Source: Paludibacter sp.
Lineage (GTDB): Bacteria; Bacteroidota; Bacteroidia; Bacteroidales; Paludibacteraceae
NCBI GenBank assembly: GCA_028710415.1
Contig: JAQTUE010000012.1
Coordinates: 62,001 to 126,000 of the forward strand
Direction: 5' to 3'
DNA: 64,000 nucleotides
The position numbers and the translations under genes were made by a program. The notes under the pieces are model-generated. The model was not told the origin of the DNA. It was given only the letters and a program-made list of their open reading frames with translations, and did not search any database. Each line of letters opens with the position of its first letter. Within the stretch, counting starts at the first letter, position 1. Positions 50,373-59,467 of the stretch are shown here, in pieces.

Positions 50373-50734
50373 TGGATTACCTTCCAAGTTTTTTCAATTT
50401 CGTTATTGATATTACGGTACCCGGTATTAATCCCTTCGGCTTGGTTCTGATCGAGAAGGATAGATTTTATCTTTGCGTTCTGGACGTCTGTATTAAAATC
50501 AGCACCTCTGGCTATTTGCTGAAGCGTTTCAGCTATTTCGGATTCCAGAAGAGCATTCTTGGCAGATAAATTTCGGAGTTTTTCAAAATTGGATGCCAAC
50601 TCTGCACGTTTGCTATTAATAGCTGTTAGTTCACTTTCGATCTGACCAAAAGGCCCGATAAAAGCAGCTTCACTGCCAAAAAGCGAAAAGGAGAATAGGG
50701 CTGATAGGATAAATATTTTACTGAGCACCGGCAT
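50369..50734 (-). CDS. Exported coiled-coil protein, 121 residues
   Basis: Start at ATG 50734 (MPVLSKIFILSALFSFSLFG, a signal peptide) supported by GAGG upstream. The mature part is a helical heptad-like region (ESELTAINSKRAELASNFEKL). It resembles the exported coiled-coil proteins at 46759 and 47142 in architecture, so may be a VirB5-type component. Confidence 0.65.
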   Translation of the reverse strand: MPVLSKIFILSALFSFSLFGSEAAFIGPFGQIESELTAINSKRAELASNFEKLRNLSAKNALLESEIAETLQQIARGADFNTDVQNAKIKSILLDQNQAEGINTGYRNINNEIEKTWKVIQ

Positions 50735-51950
50735 TACTAAGAGCCTCGTTGATTTTTTTTGCTTCAATTGAAGAGTAATAAGGCTTTGCGGCCAATTCAG
50801 TTTTTTGCATCATCAGATTAGCAAGCTCCTTTTTTGATTCACTGATCCGACGGTTAAATACGCCGATTAAAGTGTCTTGTGCCATGGCCTTAGCCGCCGT
50901 CCCTGTATAGGCATTACGCATTTCGACAGGTAGTGTTTTGCGATAATCTTCAGTAGGGTGTGTAATCGTTTTCTGGTGCGTTGTTGCACTCTCAAATAGA
51001 TAGCTGCGAGCCGCTTCTTTAGACTCGATTTCAGAAACAACCGTTTGGAGCTTCTCTTTCATTTTGTATTGATCGTTGATTACCGAAGTCGCACATGATT
51101 GTGCTTCTGCTTCGGTTGTCTTATTTGCACACTTGCTGGATATCCAATTTCGGAGCTGTACTTCATCCATAAAAGATCCACTGGCGGCATTACGCAAAGG
51201 ACTGGCCATCGTCTCTCTGGCTGTTTTAAAAGACTCTATTTCAACATCACTGTGTGTTTGCCCGGAACCAGATGATCCGATTGACTGAGGGGAACAATAA
51301 CGTGCTGCAGATGCAGTGTTCTGTCCAGCCTTCAACATCGCCTCATAACATTCACTGCTATCTTTAAAAAGCCGTGTGTTGGTTATGGATCCGTATGCCG
51401 GAGAATTACTCAATTGAGTCACTGATTTATATGCTTTTGCCGCTTCCGGGAAACGCTCTTCAACAGTTGGTAAAACACCGCACCCGGTTTGTTTGGCATA
51501 CTGTTCACCACCGGTTATAATAACTTTCTTGCGGCCTGCATCAATAACATTGTTTTCTCCCCTTCTAATCCCGCCCACAACATCAGAAATAGGCTTCTTA
51601 GCTCGGTCTTGACAGTATTTTTTAATGGAACTTGACGTACATGACAAAGGATTTCCACCACCGATGTCGCAAGGCCCGATTTTAAATGCTATAGATTTTT
51701 GGGCAAGAGTGTCAAGCGAATTGATCGTTTTACACAGATCAGGGGTCGGAAGATTAAAACTGGTCACATTTGGATTACATTGAAGGGAAACATCTGTTTT
51801 GCCAAGAACAGGGGGGAGAGAAAACCCATTCTTTACAAGCTGCTCAATCCCGCCGGTAATTCCGCCTGAAATTGCGCTATCAAGCAAAGATGCATTAATT
51901 TGTGAAGACAAAACCAAAGTTAAAACTATTGAAATTCGGCGATTAATCAT
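50718..51950 (-). CDS. Exported cysteine-containing protein, paralogue 3
   Basis: A 410-residue protein with signal peptide (MINRRISIVLTLVLSSQINA). N-terminal domain with spaced cysteines (LQCNPNVT, PDLCKT, GPCDIGGGNPLSC, KYCQD), then a helical C-terminal part (FNRRISESKKELANLMMQKT). The order is shared with the genes at 51947 and 53184. Periplasmic or secreted; possibly a core component of the secretion machine. No known family recognised. Confidence 0.75.
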   Translation of the reverse strand: MINRRISIVLTLVLSSQINASLLDSAISGGITGGIEQLVKNGFSLPPVLGKTDVSLQCNPNVTSFNLPTPDLCKTINSLDTLAQKSIAFKIGPCDIGGGNPLSCTSSSIKKYCQDRAKKPISDVVGGIRRGENNVIDAGRKKVIITGGEQYAKQTGCGVLPTVEERFPEAAKAYKSVTQLSNSPAYGSITNTRLFKDSSECYEAMLKAGQNTASAARYCSPQSIGSSGSGQTHSDVEIESFKTARETMASPLRNAASGSFMDEVQLRNWISSKCANKTTEAEAQSCATSVINDQYKMKEKLQTVVSEIESKEAARSYLFESATTHQKTITHPTEDYRKTLPVEMRNAYTGTAAKAMAQDTLIGVFNRRISESKKELANLMMQKTELAAKPYYSSIEAKKINEALSNAGAQ

Positions 51951-53191
51951 TTTATTGCCCCCGCAATCTCTTTAAGTGCTTGATCTTCAAAAAACGGCCG
52001 AGCTGATTCGGTCATCTTTTGTGTTGAGATACGAATAACTTCTTTTGAAATCGCCGCAGATTCACTCGCTAAAAATCGGTAAGCAGTTTGGAACGCAATT
52101 TGTCTTCTCATTGCAGAAGCATAAATGGCTTTCGACTGAATAGGGAGACTTGAGATAGAATCATCATCATAATGAACGATGAGACGTTTACCACGTCCAG
52201 CATCTTCCATCAATTTTAAAAGCTTTGCGGATTCAAGTTCGGTTTTTGTAACGGTTGAGTCTGTCATAGTTGGAATATCAGTATCACTGCTTGAGGCGAG
52301 CTGTGTATTTTTACAATTTTCATAATCAGTTGAAGCACTGCAATTAGCCAATTTATCAGACAACATCGATTCTGTTTTAACCATTCCGGACGCAAGATTA
52401 TTATTGGCCGGATCCAATTGCATTGTGATGGTCTCATTCATATTTTTTTGCGCGTCTGTTATTGTTTGCGGGAGACCCATACCCTTATTAGCCACCCAAG
52501 CAGCCGATGAGTTGTTAACATTCAATTTGCCGGTAGTAGCACCCATTCTTAATGCATCACGCGCCAACTCAACATCTCTTGTAAATGCGGATTTGCCGGG
52601 TAGACTTTTCATCGTAGTAGCACTATCAATTTTGGATTCACTGCCGGACCCATAATTGATGTTTGAATACAAGCTGTTAACACGAGAATCACATGAGAGC
52701 CTTTTTCCACTCATAACGATATCTCCGCCGGTGAGAATATTATTTCTAACGGAAAGCCCTGTTACATTCAAAGGGGAAAGGACCATCGCCTCACCGTCTT
52801 TAGTCTTTGAAACGATCTTACCCGATAAATTACGACAATAGCTCGCCATATAATTGTTAGCACATCGAGACTGATCACTGTTTAACGTACAGGAACCGAC
52901 ACCATAAGAAAGCTTTGGGATAATGTTGCCGAGCATGCTGCACATGTTGTTAATATCAGAAAGGTAGTTGTGGTCCAATCCTACAGAACAATTGACTTTT
53001 TGTAGATTAAGACCCGGTATAGAAAAGAGGTTGCTAATCGTACCGGTATCAAATAAGCTGTTTACAGATGATGTAACATTTTGAACACCAGTGTTGATCA
53101 TACTTGTTGCGTTATCAAGCAGATCCGCTGATGAAATAACTGCAATAGATAATAAGGGCACAATTAAAGGTATTTTATTTCTACTACTGCG
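51947..53191 (-). CDS. Exported cysteine-containing protein, paralogue 2
   Basis: A 414-residue protein. ATG 53191 gives a signal peptide (MRSSRNKIPLIVPLLSIAVI); the longer frame reads antisense-like sequence. N-terminal cysteines: KVNCSVG, NNMCSMLG, GSCTLNSDQSRC, SYCRNL. The C-terminal helical part is like its neighbours. Coupled to the next gene by ATGA. Confidence 0.75.
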   Translation of the reverse strand, partial: RSSRNKIPLIVPLLSIAVISSADLLDNATSMINTGVQNVTSSVNSLFDTGTISNLFSIPGLNLQKVNCSVGLDHNYLSDINNMCSMLGNIIPKLSYGVGSCTLNSDQSRCANNYMASYCRNLSGKIVSKTKDGEAMVLSPLNVTGLSVRNNILTGGDIVMSGKRLSCDSRVNSLYSNINYGSGSESKIDSATTMKSLPGKSAFTRDVELARDALRMGATTGKLNVNNSSAAWVANKGMGLPQTITDAQKNMNETITMQLDPANNNLASGMVKTESMLSDKLANCSASTDYENCKNTQLASSSDTDIPTMTDSTVTKTELESAKLLKLMEDAGRGKRLIVHYDDDSISSLPIQSKAIYASAMRRQIAFQTAYRFLASESAAISKEVIRISTQKMTESARPFFEDQALKEIAGAIK

Positions 53192-54224
53192 CATTAGCAA
53201 CCTCCGTAATATATTGGTTAATACTGCTTTCCATAAGAGGAGCAGAGGCCATTTTTGATTTATTGATCTGTGCTTCAACCAATCCTTTTTGTGCCAAAGC
53301 CAATTCATACCCATGATAATTCAAAAATGTTTCAACCGCAGATGCTCTATAGGCACCTGAAAAATATTCATTTCGATATTGGGCAGGAACCATATTACGC
53401 CCTTCTTCGCTTCGATCATAAAAATAATAACGCCCCATAGAGGCTTCCTCTACAAGGGTGCTCTCACTTTTTGCCGAATCTTTTAAATGCCCAAGTATTT
53501 CGCCGTTCTCATCCTCATCTTCTTCATAGCTCTTTTGGATGAGGTCGCCAACACATGTTGCAGTAGTACATTTGCCAGTGGCCATATCAGAAACCTTTTG
53601 TTCTTGACCGTATGAACCAGAATAGATACGCCCATGATTGCCGGTAGCCAAAACAATCGCAAGATTTTTGTCCGATTCGGCAGACTCAATATTTGCCGGC
53701 AGAACAAATGCATTCGTACGACATTCGCCAGCATCATTTAAACATCTTCTGTACTGTTCTCCCGTTCGTGATGTGGGCATAAATCCAGCTTGAACAACAC
53801 TGGATGAAGAAGCTATTTGTGGGGTTGTATAGCTACAACCTTTAACGCCGGACACCTGTTCAAATAATGAATTAGAACGCTTCGAAGAATATGATGGATT
53901 TATTGTCCGTTGCGCATGACTTAAAGAGTTAATGCTCGAACCAATACAATTTAATGTCTTTGCATTGGTGCCAACAGTACAGTTTCCGATGTTGATTTTT
54001 GATAATAAATTTGGAATATTAAATCCAAAGTCGTACCCGACTTTCACTCCCGGGCACTGCACTCGGTCAACAATTCCATTAATCGAAGAATTTAATTGAG
54101 CCGAGAGCTCGCTGATCGAACCTACAATAGTAGACAGCGAAGTGTCCTGTGCATCAGCATAGACTGAATTAGTAGAGAGAAAAACGATCGACGCTGTTAG
54201 CGAAAGACGCTTTAAAGGGTGCAT
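53184..54224 (-). CDS. Exported cysteine-containing protein, paralogue 1
   Basis: A 346-residue protein, signal peptide from ATG 54224 (MHPLKRLSLTASIVFLSTNS). N-terminal cysteines: VQCPGVKVGYDFGFNIPNLL, GNCTVGTNAKTLNC. The spacing mirrors the next two genes. C-terminal helices (GLVEAQINKSKMASAPLMES). First of three tandem paralogues. Confidence 0.75.
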   Translation of the reverse strand: MHPLKRLSLTASIVFLSTNSVYADAQDTSLSTIVGSISELSAQLNSSINGIVDRVQCPGVKVGYDFGFNIPNLLSKINIGNCTVGTNAKTLNCIGSSINSLSHAQRTINPSYSSKRSNSLFEQVSGVKGCSYTTPQIASSSSVVQAGFMPTSRTGEQYRRCLNDAGECRTNAFVLPANIESAESDKNLAIVLATGNHGRIYSGSYGQEQKVSDMATGKCTTATCVGDLIQKSYEEDEDENGEILGHLKDSAKSESTLVEEASMGRYYFYDRSEEGRNMVPAQYRNEYFSGAYRASAVETFLNYHGYELALAQKGLVEAQINKSKMASAPLMESSINQYITEVANAQ

Positions 54225-54904
54225 GTATTGTTTCCTGTCACTTTCATGCAAAAATCATTTTTTTCTGCATCGTTAGAAAAGAAGAGATCAAACCCATCTT
54301 TTGTTGAAGCATAATTGATGTTATAACTGTTCAACGCTTGGACAAGACCCTCATTTTTATAAGGGAGATGAACCACGACTTTCTCTTTACGAGTCTCAGG
54401 AGCAGTGTCACGATTGTTTGTAACATCATCTTTTGTAGGAATTGCGAAAGCGTTCTGTCCATATAGCTCTGCAGAAGCATCGATTGATGCTTGCTGCGCC
54501 GTTGGAGCCTCACATTTAGTCAATGAGATCTCGGGAAGCATGTAGAGGTCTTTTTCTGTGAAATATTTTTCGACGGTAGGGGCTTCAATATGTACGGAAT
54601 ACCCATTTTTATCTTTATATCTAAAAACTTTAGGGTAGGTAATCTTGCCGTCATCCACTAAATACTTTCCAGCTTCAAGCGCTTTAATACGTTGTGAATA
54701 TCGAGGAAGAATTATTCCTATAAATTCCTCTTTTGCTTGTCTATATCCCTCATCAAAAGATTTTGCCCGCGCATCTTGGTAGCCTTGTTCATAATAAAAT
54801 CTTTGCATTTCATTTAGACCTGCAAGATCAATCGATGACGTCGGATCAGCACTTAAAGCGGACGCACACATAACCACCGCAATACCAGTCAAAAATCTTT
54901 TCAC
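54212..54904 (-). CDS. Exported 230-residue protein
   Basis: Signal peptide (MKRFLTGIAVVMCASALSAD). A charged helix follows (YYEQGYQDARAKSFDEGYRQAKEEF), then a beta-rich domain and a C-terminal cysteine pair (DFCMKVTGNNTCTL). Overlaps the start of the next gene. Function unknown. Confidence 0.75.
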   Translation of the reverse strand: MKRFLTGIAVVMCASALSADPTSSIDLAGLNEMQRFYYEQGYQDARAKSFDEGYRQAKEEFIGIILPRYSQRIKALEAGKYLVDDGKITYPKVFRYKDKNGYSVHIEAPTVEKYFTEKDLYMLPEISLTKCEAPTAQQASIDASAELYGQNAFAIPTKDDVTNNRDTAPETRKEKVVVHLPYKNEGLVQALNSYNINYASTKDGFDLFFSNDAEKNDFCMKVTGNNTCTL

Positions 54905-54914
54905 GTTAACCCCT

Positions 54915-56387
54915 TTATTTATTTAATTGAGAAACAAGTGCTTCTGTGGACTCAATTTCACTTTTCAACATGCCGTGGATATTCCCACTTACATCACTGA
55001 TGCTAATTACCTTTTCTTCCAGCTCAACAACTTGCTTTTGAATAACTTGAAGCCCCTCTTTGATTGGAGCAACCGCATCTTCTACAATTGTTTTAAATAA
55101 TTTGCTAATAACATCAGGGTCGAAGGAATAAGAAGAAGACTGTTCTTGTGGCACTGACTCCGGTTGTGCCGCTTCCGACATTGCCCCAAAGAGCATCATC
55201 GGGTCATCAGCAGGAAGTTCCAATGAAGTGGAAGTATCATGGGGATGCTTGCCGCCATACGCTTCAAGCATTTTCTCTACGGTAAGAGACAATGATCGAA
55301 TTTCACCGAGAACCTCTTCTTTGTCAAAAGATCCTATTTCGTGCGTCATACCGGTTGGTCTTTTCTGCGGTTGTATATCAGAGAGAAAATCATCTTCAGG
55401 CTCTTTGATTTCATCAATCCGTTTGCGCAAGAGAATCTGATTTTCAAGAACCGAAATAACGTTACGGTCAATTTTTTTAATGGTCTCGTCAAAACCGTTC
55501 GGGAGAGATTCGGGGTTGCCCGTACCAGAAAGCTGATTTACTCGTTCAGTCAACTTATTGAGGGCTTCCACAACAGCATCTTGCTGATTACCGCTTCCAG
55601 CATCTTTTTTATGTTCATTGCTTAAACGCAAAAGCTCATCAATTTTTCCCTCAAGAAATGTTTGTATTCGGATTTTATCGGACTGTCTGAATAATGAAAG
55701 AACACGGTTGGTTTCTCGCTCAAAAATTCTTTCAATGATATTTGAAACCCGTTGCTGCTCTTCACCGGCATTATTGGTTGTCAACATCGCTTGATGGCGC
55801 AACACTTCATCACCCATAACCTTGTCATTTTCATAACATTTTTTGACTGCACGGAAGAAAATGTTTAAAAATTTATCCGGATAAATCAGCTCGCCGGTCA
55901 TCCCCTGCATGGTAATAATTTCACCATTTGCGTAAAGTGGGAAAAAATCAGTTATGAATGCATCAATCAGGTAAGCTTTTGAGTTAAAAATCTGCAAAGT
56001 TGCAGTACCGTCGCGGTATGCATCGTCAATACTGTTTCCAAACAAATTGTAGATTTTTTTGATGATTCCTTTTTGGAGGAACAGTGAAGCAATTTCTCCT
56101 GATTTATCAAGAGCTGCAATTTCTTGAGTAATGATATACAGGAATACCATTCCCTCGGTTTTGTTTCCTGCGATCGACGATGCGGTTGCAACAACAATTT
56201 GATTCAAATTGTCAATGTTTTCCGCTTTGGATTCGAAAATCTGCTTTGCCATTTCTTTGGCCGCATTTCTTACTCGCTCTTCGAGATTACTTGGGTTGAG
56301 ATTTGACAAAATAGCCAAAACCGGTGCAGGAGAACTTTCCTCTATGATAGCGTCTTCAACGTTGTCGAAATCGTCGTTGTGTGCCAT
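54915..56387 (-). CDS. Large cytoplasmic coiled-coil protein
   Basis: A 490-residue acidic protein without signal peptide. An N-terminal helical domain (1-230) is followed by a low-complexity linker and a C-terminal coiled coil (about 425-490, IKEGLQVIQKQVVELEEKVI). A scaffold-type component is possible. No family recognised. Confidence 0.75.
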   Translation of the reverse strand: MAHNDDFDNVEDAIIEESSPAPVLAILSNLNPSNLEERVRNAAKEMAKQIFESKAENIDNLNQIVVATASSIAGNKTEGMVFLYIITQEIAALDKSGEIASLFLQKGIIKKIYNLFGNSIDDAYRDGTATLQIFNSKAYLIDAFITDFFPLYANGEIITMQGMTGELIYPDKFLNIFFRAVKKCYENDKVMGDEVLRHQAMLTTNNAGEEQQRVSNIIERIFERETNRVLSLFRQSDKIRIQTFLEGKIDELLRLSNEHKKDAGSGNQQDAVVEALNKLTERVNQLSGTGNPESLPNGFDETIKKIDRNVISVLENQILLRKRIDEIKEPEDDFLSDIQPQKRPTGMTHEIGSFDKEEVLGEIRSLSLTVEKMLEAYGGKHPHDTSTSLELPADDPMMLFGAMSEAAQPESVPQEQSSSYSFDPDVISKLFKTIVEDAVAPIKEGLQVIQKQVVELEEKVISISDVSGNIHGMLKSEIESTEALVSQLNK

Positions 56388-56397
56388 AGTTGTGCCT

Positions 56398-56637
56398 TTA
56401 TAGATAAATGATGTCGTTTTTATTTTTTACAGAGATCAGCATTGTGATCTCACCTTTATTGTTGAAGACAAGCTCATAATCATTTAGATTGTATTCCTTG
56501 ATCTTTTTACGTCTGTAATAACGTGACATTCGCTTCAACAACATTGCTACAAGTACCATCCCCAGAACGGAGAATATCAAAAAAATAGTGCTTGCAAAAA
56601 ATATATATCCGATTGCGCCTTCATTTCCTGTTGCCAT
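56398..56637 (-). CDS. Small membrane protein, 79 residues
   Basis: One membrane segment (about 11-35, FFASTIFLIFSVLGMVLVAML), then a basic stretch (KRMSRYYRRKKIK) indicating that the C-terminus is cytoplasmic. First gene of its operon after a 267-bp AT-rich gap at 56638-56904 in which I see no gene. Confidence 0.7.
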   Translation of the reverse strand: MATGNEGAIGYIFFASTIFLIFSVLGMVLVAMLLKRMSRYYRRKKIKEYNLNDYELVFNNKGEITMLISVKNKNDIIYL

Positions 56638-56904
56638 AGTGATCCTTCCAGTGAAAAGGAGAATTTTGGCTTCATTCTATCAGAAAACAAACAAAAAAAC
56701 AATATATTATTTTTTTATTTATTTAATTGAATTTTTTTGTTTATATAAAAACTTTATTGCTATATGTTTTTTTGAAGTATTTTGCATTCGCGTAGGCTAT
56801 TGTTGTATATACTGATTCAACTCAGACGAGAATTAAAGATATGGAAAAATGACAGAAAGGAAAAGCCCCTACATTAAGTAAGAGCTGATTATTAAAGAGG
56901 ATTG

Positions 56905-57435
56905 CTAACGTTTTGGGGTTTGATTTTTTTGAATTTTGATAACTTCAAAATCTTGTTTTCTGCGAAAAACGACTCGATCATCAAGAATAGGGCAAGAATC
57001 AAGTGCCGTATCGAGCATGATTGTATTATACGTATCAAATGAAAGATTCAGAATACTATTTAATGCTTCACTTGAAGTTTTATTGATAATTCGATCTACA
57101 AGTACATCAGGTTCATCCCAAAAATTTTCAGGGATTACAATTGAAACAAAATAAATGGATTGTTTTGCGGATACATTGCTGATAGTTTCAACCCAAATTG
57201 GGATGCCCGGACTATCGAAACTCACAATAGTTGTATCACCATCTCCATCTTTTTTAAAAGAAACATATTGCTGCGCTATGTTCATTTGGTTCGATGTATT
57301 TTTTTGTCTTGCTACAACGAAGACATACAGAAGAACTCTTCCAAGTTTTTCTTTTCCATTTTCCATTTTGTCGACACTAACATATAAATAGGGAGAGACA
57401 AAAAATACATTCGGATAAGAATTTTTTTCTGACAA
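56905..57435 (-). CDS. Hypothetical 176-residue protein
   Basis: A soluble mixed alpha/beta protein with a basic C-terminus (FEVIKIQKNQTPKR). AAAGGAGG lies upstream of the start. No recognised motif. Last gene of the 62.5-56.9 kb leftward run. Confidence 0.7.
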   Translation of the reverse strand: MSEKNSYPNVFFVSPYLYVSVDKMENGKEKLGRVLLYVFVVARQKNTSNQMNIAQQYVSFKKDGDGDTTIVSFDSPGIPIWVETISNVSAKQSIYFVSIVIPENFWDEPDVLVDRIINKTSSEALNSILNLSFDTYNTIMLDTALDSCPILDDRVVFRRKQDFEVIKIQKNQTPKR

Positions 57436-57455
57436 AACTAACCTCCTTTGTTTGC

Positions 57456-57836
57456 TTATTGAGAAACAGCGTCTCTCATCATCTGCTCAAGCTCTTTTTT
57501 AAATTGACCATAGTCAAAATTAGGGTAATAATATTTAAAATCCCGTCCTTTTTCAAGTGCAACACGCAAAGCTTTTATAAAATCATCCCGTGTGTCTTCA
57601 TTAGCACCTTGCTTCATAGACTTATTGCCTAAGTCGTTTTCATCTAAACGTCTCGGCATTACATCACTATAAGACGGCACTTTTTCAACTGGGACGACTT
57701 CAACAACTGACTCTTTGTTTTTTGCCGTCGGCGGAACATTCACAATTTTACTTATTGCATCAACATCTATCCCTATGGTTTGAGCAGGAAGCAGTTGAGC
57801 AAAAAGAAAAAATAATCCGAAAAAAAATTTCTTCAT
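57456..57836 (-). CDS. Exported 126-residue protein
   Basis: ATG 57836 follows AAGGAT and gives a signal peptide (MKKFFFGLFFLFAQLLPAQ). The mature part is acidic at first, then helical (FIKALRVALEKGRDFKYYYP). Family unknown. Confidence 0.7.
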   Translation of the reverse strand: MKKFFFGLFFLFAQLLPAQTIGIDVDAISKIVNVPPTAKNKESVVEVVPVEKVPSYSDVMPRRLDENDLGNKSMKQGANEDTRDDFIKALRVALEKGRDFKYYYPNFDYGQFKKELEQMMRDAVSQ

Positions 57837-57864
57837 AATAGTATCCTTATTTTTGTAGTAATTC

Positions 57865-58461
57865 TCATGCAACAGCAAACAAAGTGTCAAATTGAACCGG
57901 TGAAATCATATCCGACGTATTAGCGCCTTTGGCCCCACTGATGTATAAATACATCGCAAGGCTCATAATCCCTGAAGTATCATCACGCATTTCAGTAATA
58001 TAAAAATCGCCGAGAGTGCGCCACATTTCACGATCTCTGCTGTCAACAACTGTGCAGTTTAGGAGAAACCCGTTTAATGCACTTCCGTTGCCGGAATATT
58101 TAATAAGATATGTAAATACGCTAATAGCGAAGAAATCGCGATAGTCTTTGAAATTGCGATCATCTATTGCACTATTGCGCGCATAAACCATACCAAGTGT
58201 TTTTTCGGAGAGATCCATAAAGCCGGAAGCTAAATCGATAGCTTTGCTTTGGTTGATCGCAGCTTTAATCTCTTCCCCGCTGAATACATCTTGCATCGGA
58301 CCAAAAACAATTTTTTGAACCAACTTATCAATAAATTCCGGCAAATTTTCAGTCGCCGGCAGAGATGACTTTATCGGCTCAATTTTTCCAATTTGATTAT
58401 TTATCTGCTCATAATGGTTGGCAAGAAGATGGCCAAGATCAAGCGTTTCGTCATCACTCAT
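57865..58461 (-). CDS. Hypothetical 198-residue cytoplasmic protein
   Basis: ATG 58461 overlaps the upstream gene by 8 nt. A helical protein with acidic N-terminus (MSDDETLDLGHLLANHYEQI). No signal peptide. Function unknown. Confidence 0.7.
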   Translation of the reverse strand: MSDDETLDLGHLLANHYEQINNQIGKIEPIKSSLPATENLPEFIDKLVQKIVFGPMQDVFSGEEIKAAINQSKAIDLASGFMDLSEKTLGMVYARNSAIDDRNFKDYRDFFAISVFTYLIKYSGNGSALNGFLLNCTVVDSRDREMWRTLGDFYITEMRDDTSGIMSLAMYLYISGAKGANTSDMISPVQFDTLFAVA

Positions 58462-58825
58462 TGTCGCTCTTTTTAACTGCAAGCACACCGATCGCTTGTT
58501 TCACAGCATTTGCATCAATGCCGGGAGTGTTTTTCGCATAAGAATACAATGCCGCAAGTATCCGATTGAAATTCTCAATTTTTTGCTCTTTATTGTCGAG
58601 AATGATGGTGATACCATCGCCGCTCATTACAACGTCGTCGCCAGACAAAGAAAAGCTTGAAGCTGGTACAGAATCAAGACGTTTCTCAAAAGCACGAAAG
58701 TTATTTGAAGTCACGTCCCCCACCATCCCAAACGGGACAGAATAAACAGACACCTTTGTTTCGGCTAAAAGAGACAACGGAGTTAGCATAACTGCAGCTA
58801 TTCCAACGGCCAAGATTTTTTTCAT
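58454..58825 (-). CDS. Exported 123-residue protein
   Basis: ATG 58825 follows AAAGG and gives a signal peptide (MKKILAVGIAAVMLTPLSLLA). The mature domain is alpha/beta (YSVPFGMVGDVTSNN ... DVVMSGDGITIILDNKEQK), perhaps STN-like or secretin-like in pattern, but I cannot assign it. Confidence 0.7.
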   Translation of the reverse strand: MKKILAVGIAAVMLTPLSLLAETKVSVYSVPFGMVGDVTSNNFRAFEKRLDSVPASSFSLSGDDVVMSGDGITIILDNKEQKIENFNRILAALYSYAKNTPGIDANAVKQAIGVLAVKKSDNE

Positions 58826-58837
58826 GATTTTCACCTT

Positions 58838-59467
58838 TTATGCAAATCGATGTTGATCGAGTTTGCTTGCTTCACTGTCATTAGTGTTTAAATAATTATG
58901 AATGAAGGTAGCAGTGGATGTTCCATCTGGATTAATAACATCAGGACGCCCACCGATATCGAAAGGACGTCCTCTGTATTTCACCAAACTCAACAAAGCC
59001 GACATTTTCATTAACCCCATTTTTGGCAGACCCTTCGAAACCAAACGTTCCATTACCCTTTGCTGATGCCAAAGATAAACTTTAAACTTCGATGTATCGG
59101 CAAACTCTTTGATAGCGACATATCCACTCTCAGTCAGAGGTACACGAAAAATATCAAAAGGATCTACGCCCGCATCGATTAATGCATCTTTCATGGCTTC
59201 AGCCATAATTTCGCCATTTTCGTCAAGATCAAAAGAGACTAAAACGGAAACATCCGCTCCGCCTTGACGGTATGCGACATATTCGTCAATAATTGCTCGG
59301 AACGTCTTATTATCATTCAGTTCCGCTCGCACCAGATATTCATTATTGATTTTCTCAATACGACTTAAATAAGTAAGAGCATACATCGTTAAATCCGTAC
59401 TTGTACTTCCATCCATCCGATGGCTTCCGATAATACTTTCGGCAATTACGATATAGTGGCCTTTCAT
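58838..59467 (-). CDS. TOPRIM-like protein
   Basis: A 209-residue cytoplasmic protein. It begins KGHYIVIAES like the TOPRIM strand of topoisomerase IA. It then has VLVSFDLDENGEIMAEAMKDAL, recalling the DxD-x-EGE metal site of topoisomerase I (here degenerate), and FRVPLTESGYVAIKEF, matching the following TOPRIM helix. No catalytic tyrosine domain is present. An odd component in an envelope cluster. ATG 59467 overlaps the upstream stop. Confidence 0.55.
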   Translation of the reverse strand: MKGHYIVIAESIIGSHRMDGSTSTDLTMYALTYLSRIEKINNEYLVRAELNDNKTFRAIIDEYVAYRQGGADVSVLVSFDLDENGEIMAEAMKDALIDAGVDPFDIFRVPLTESGYVAIKEFADTSKFKVYLWHQQRVMERLVSKGLPKMGLMKMSALLSLVKYRGRPFDIGGRPDVINPDGTSTATFIHNYLNTNDSEASKLDQHRFA

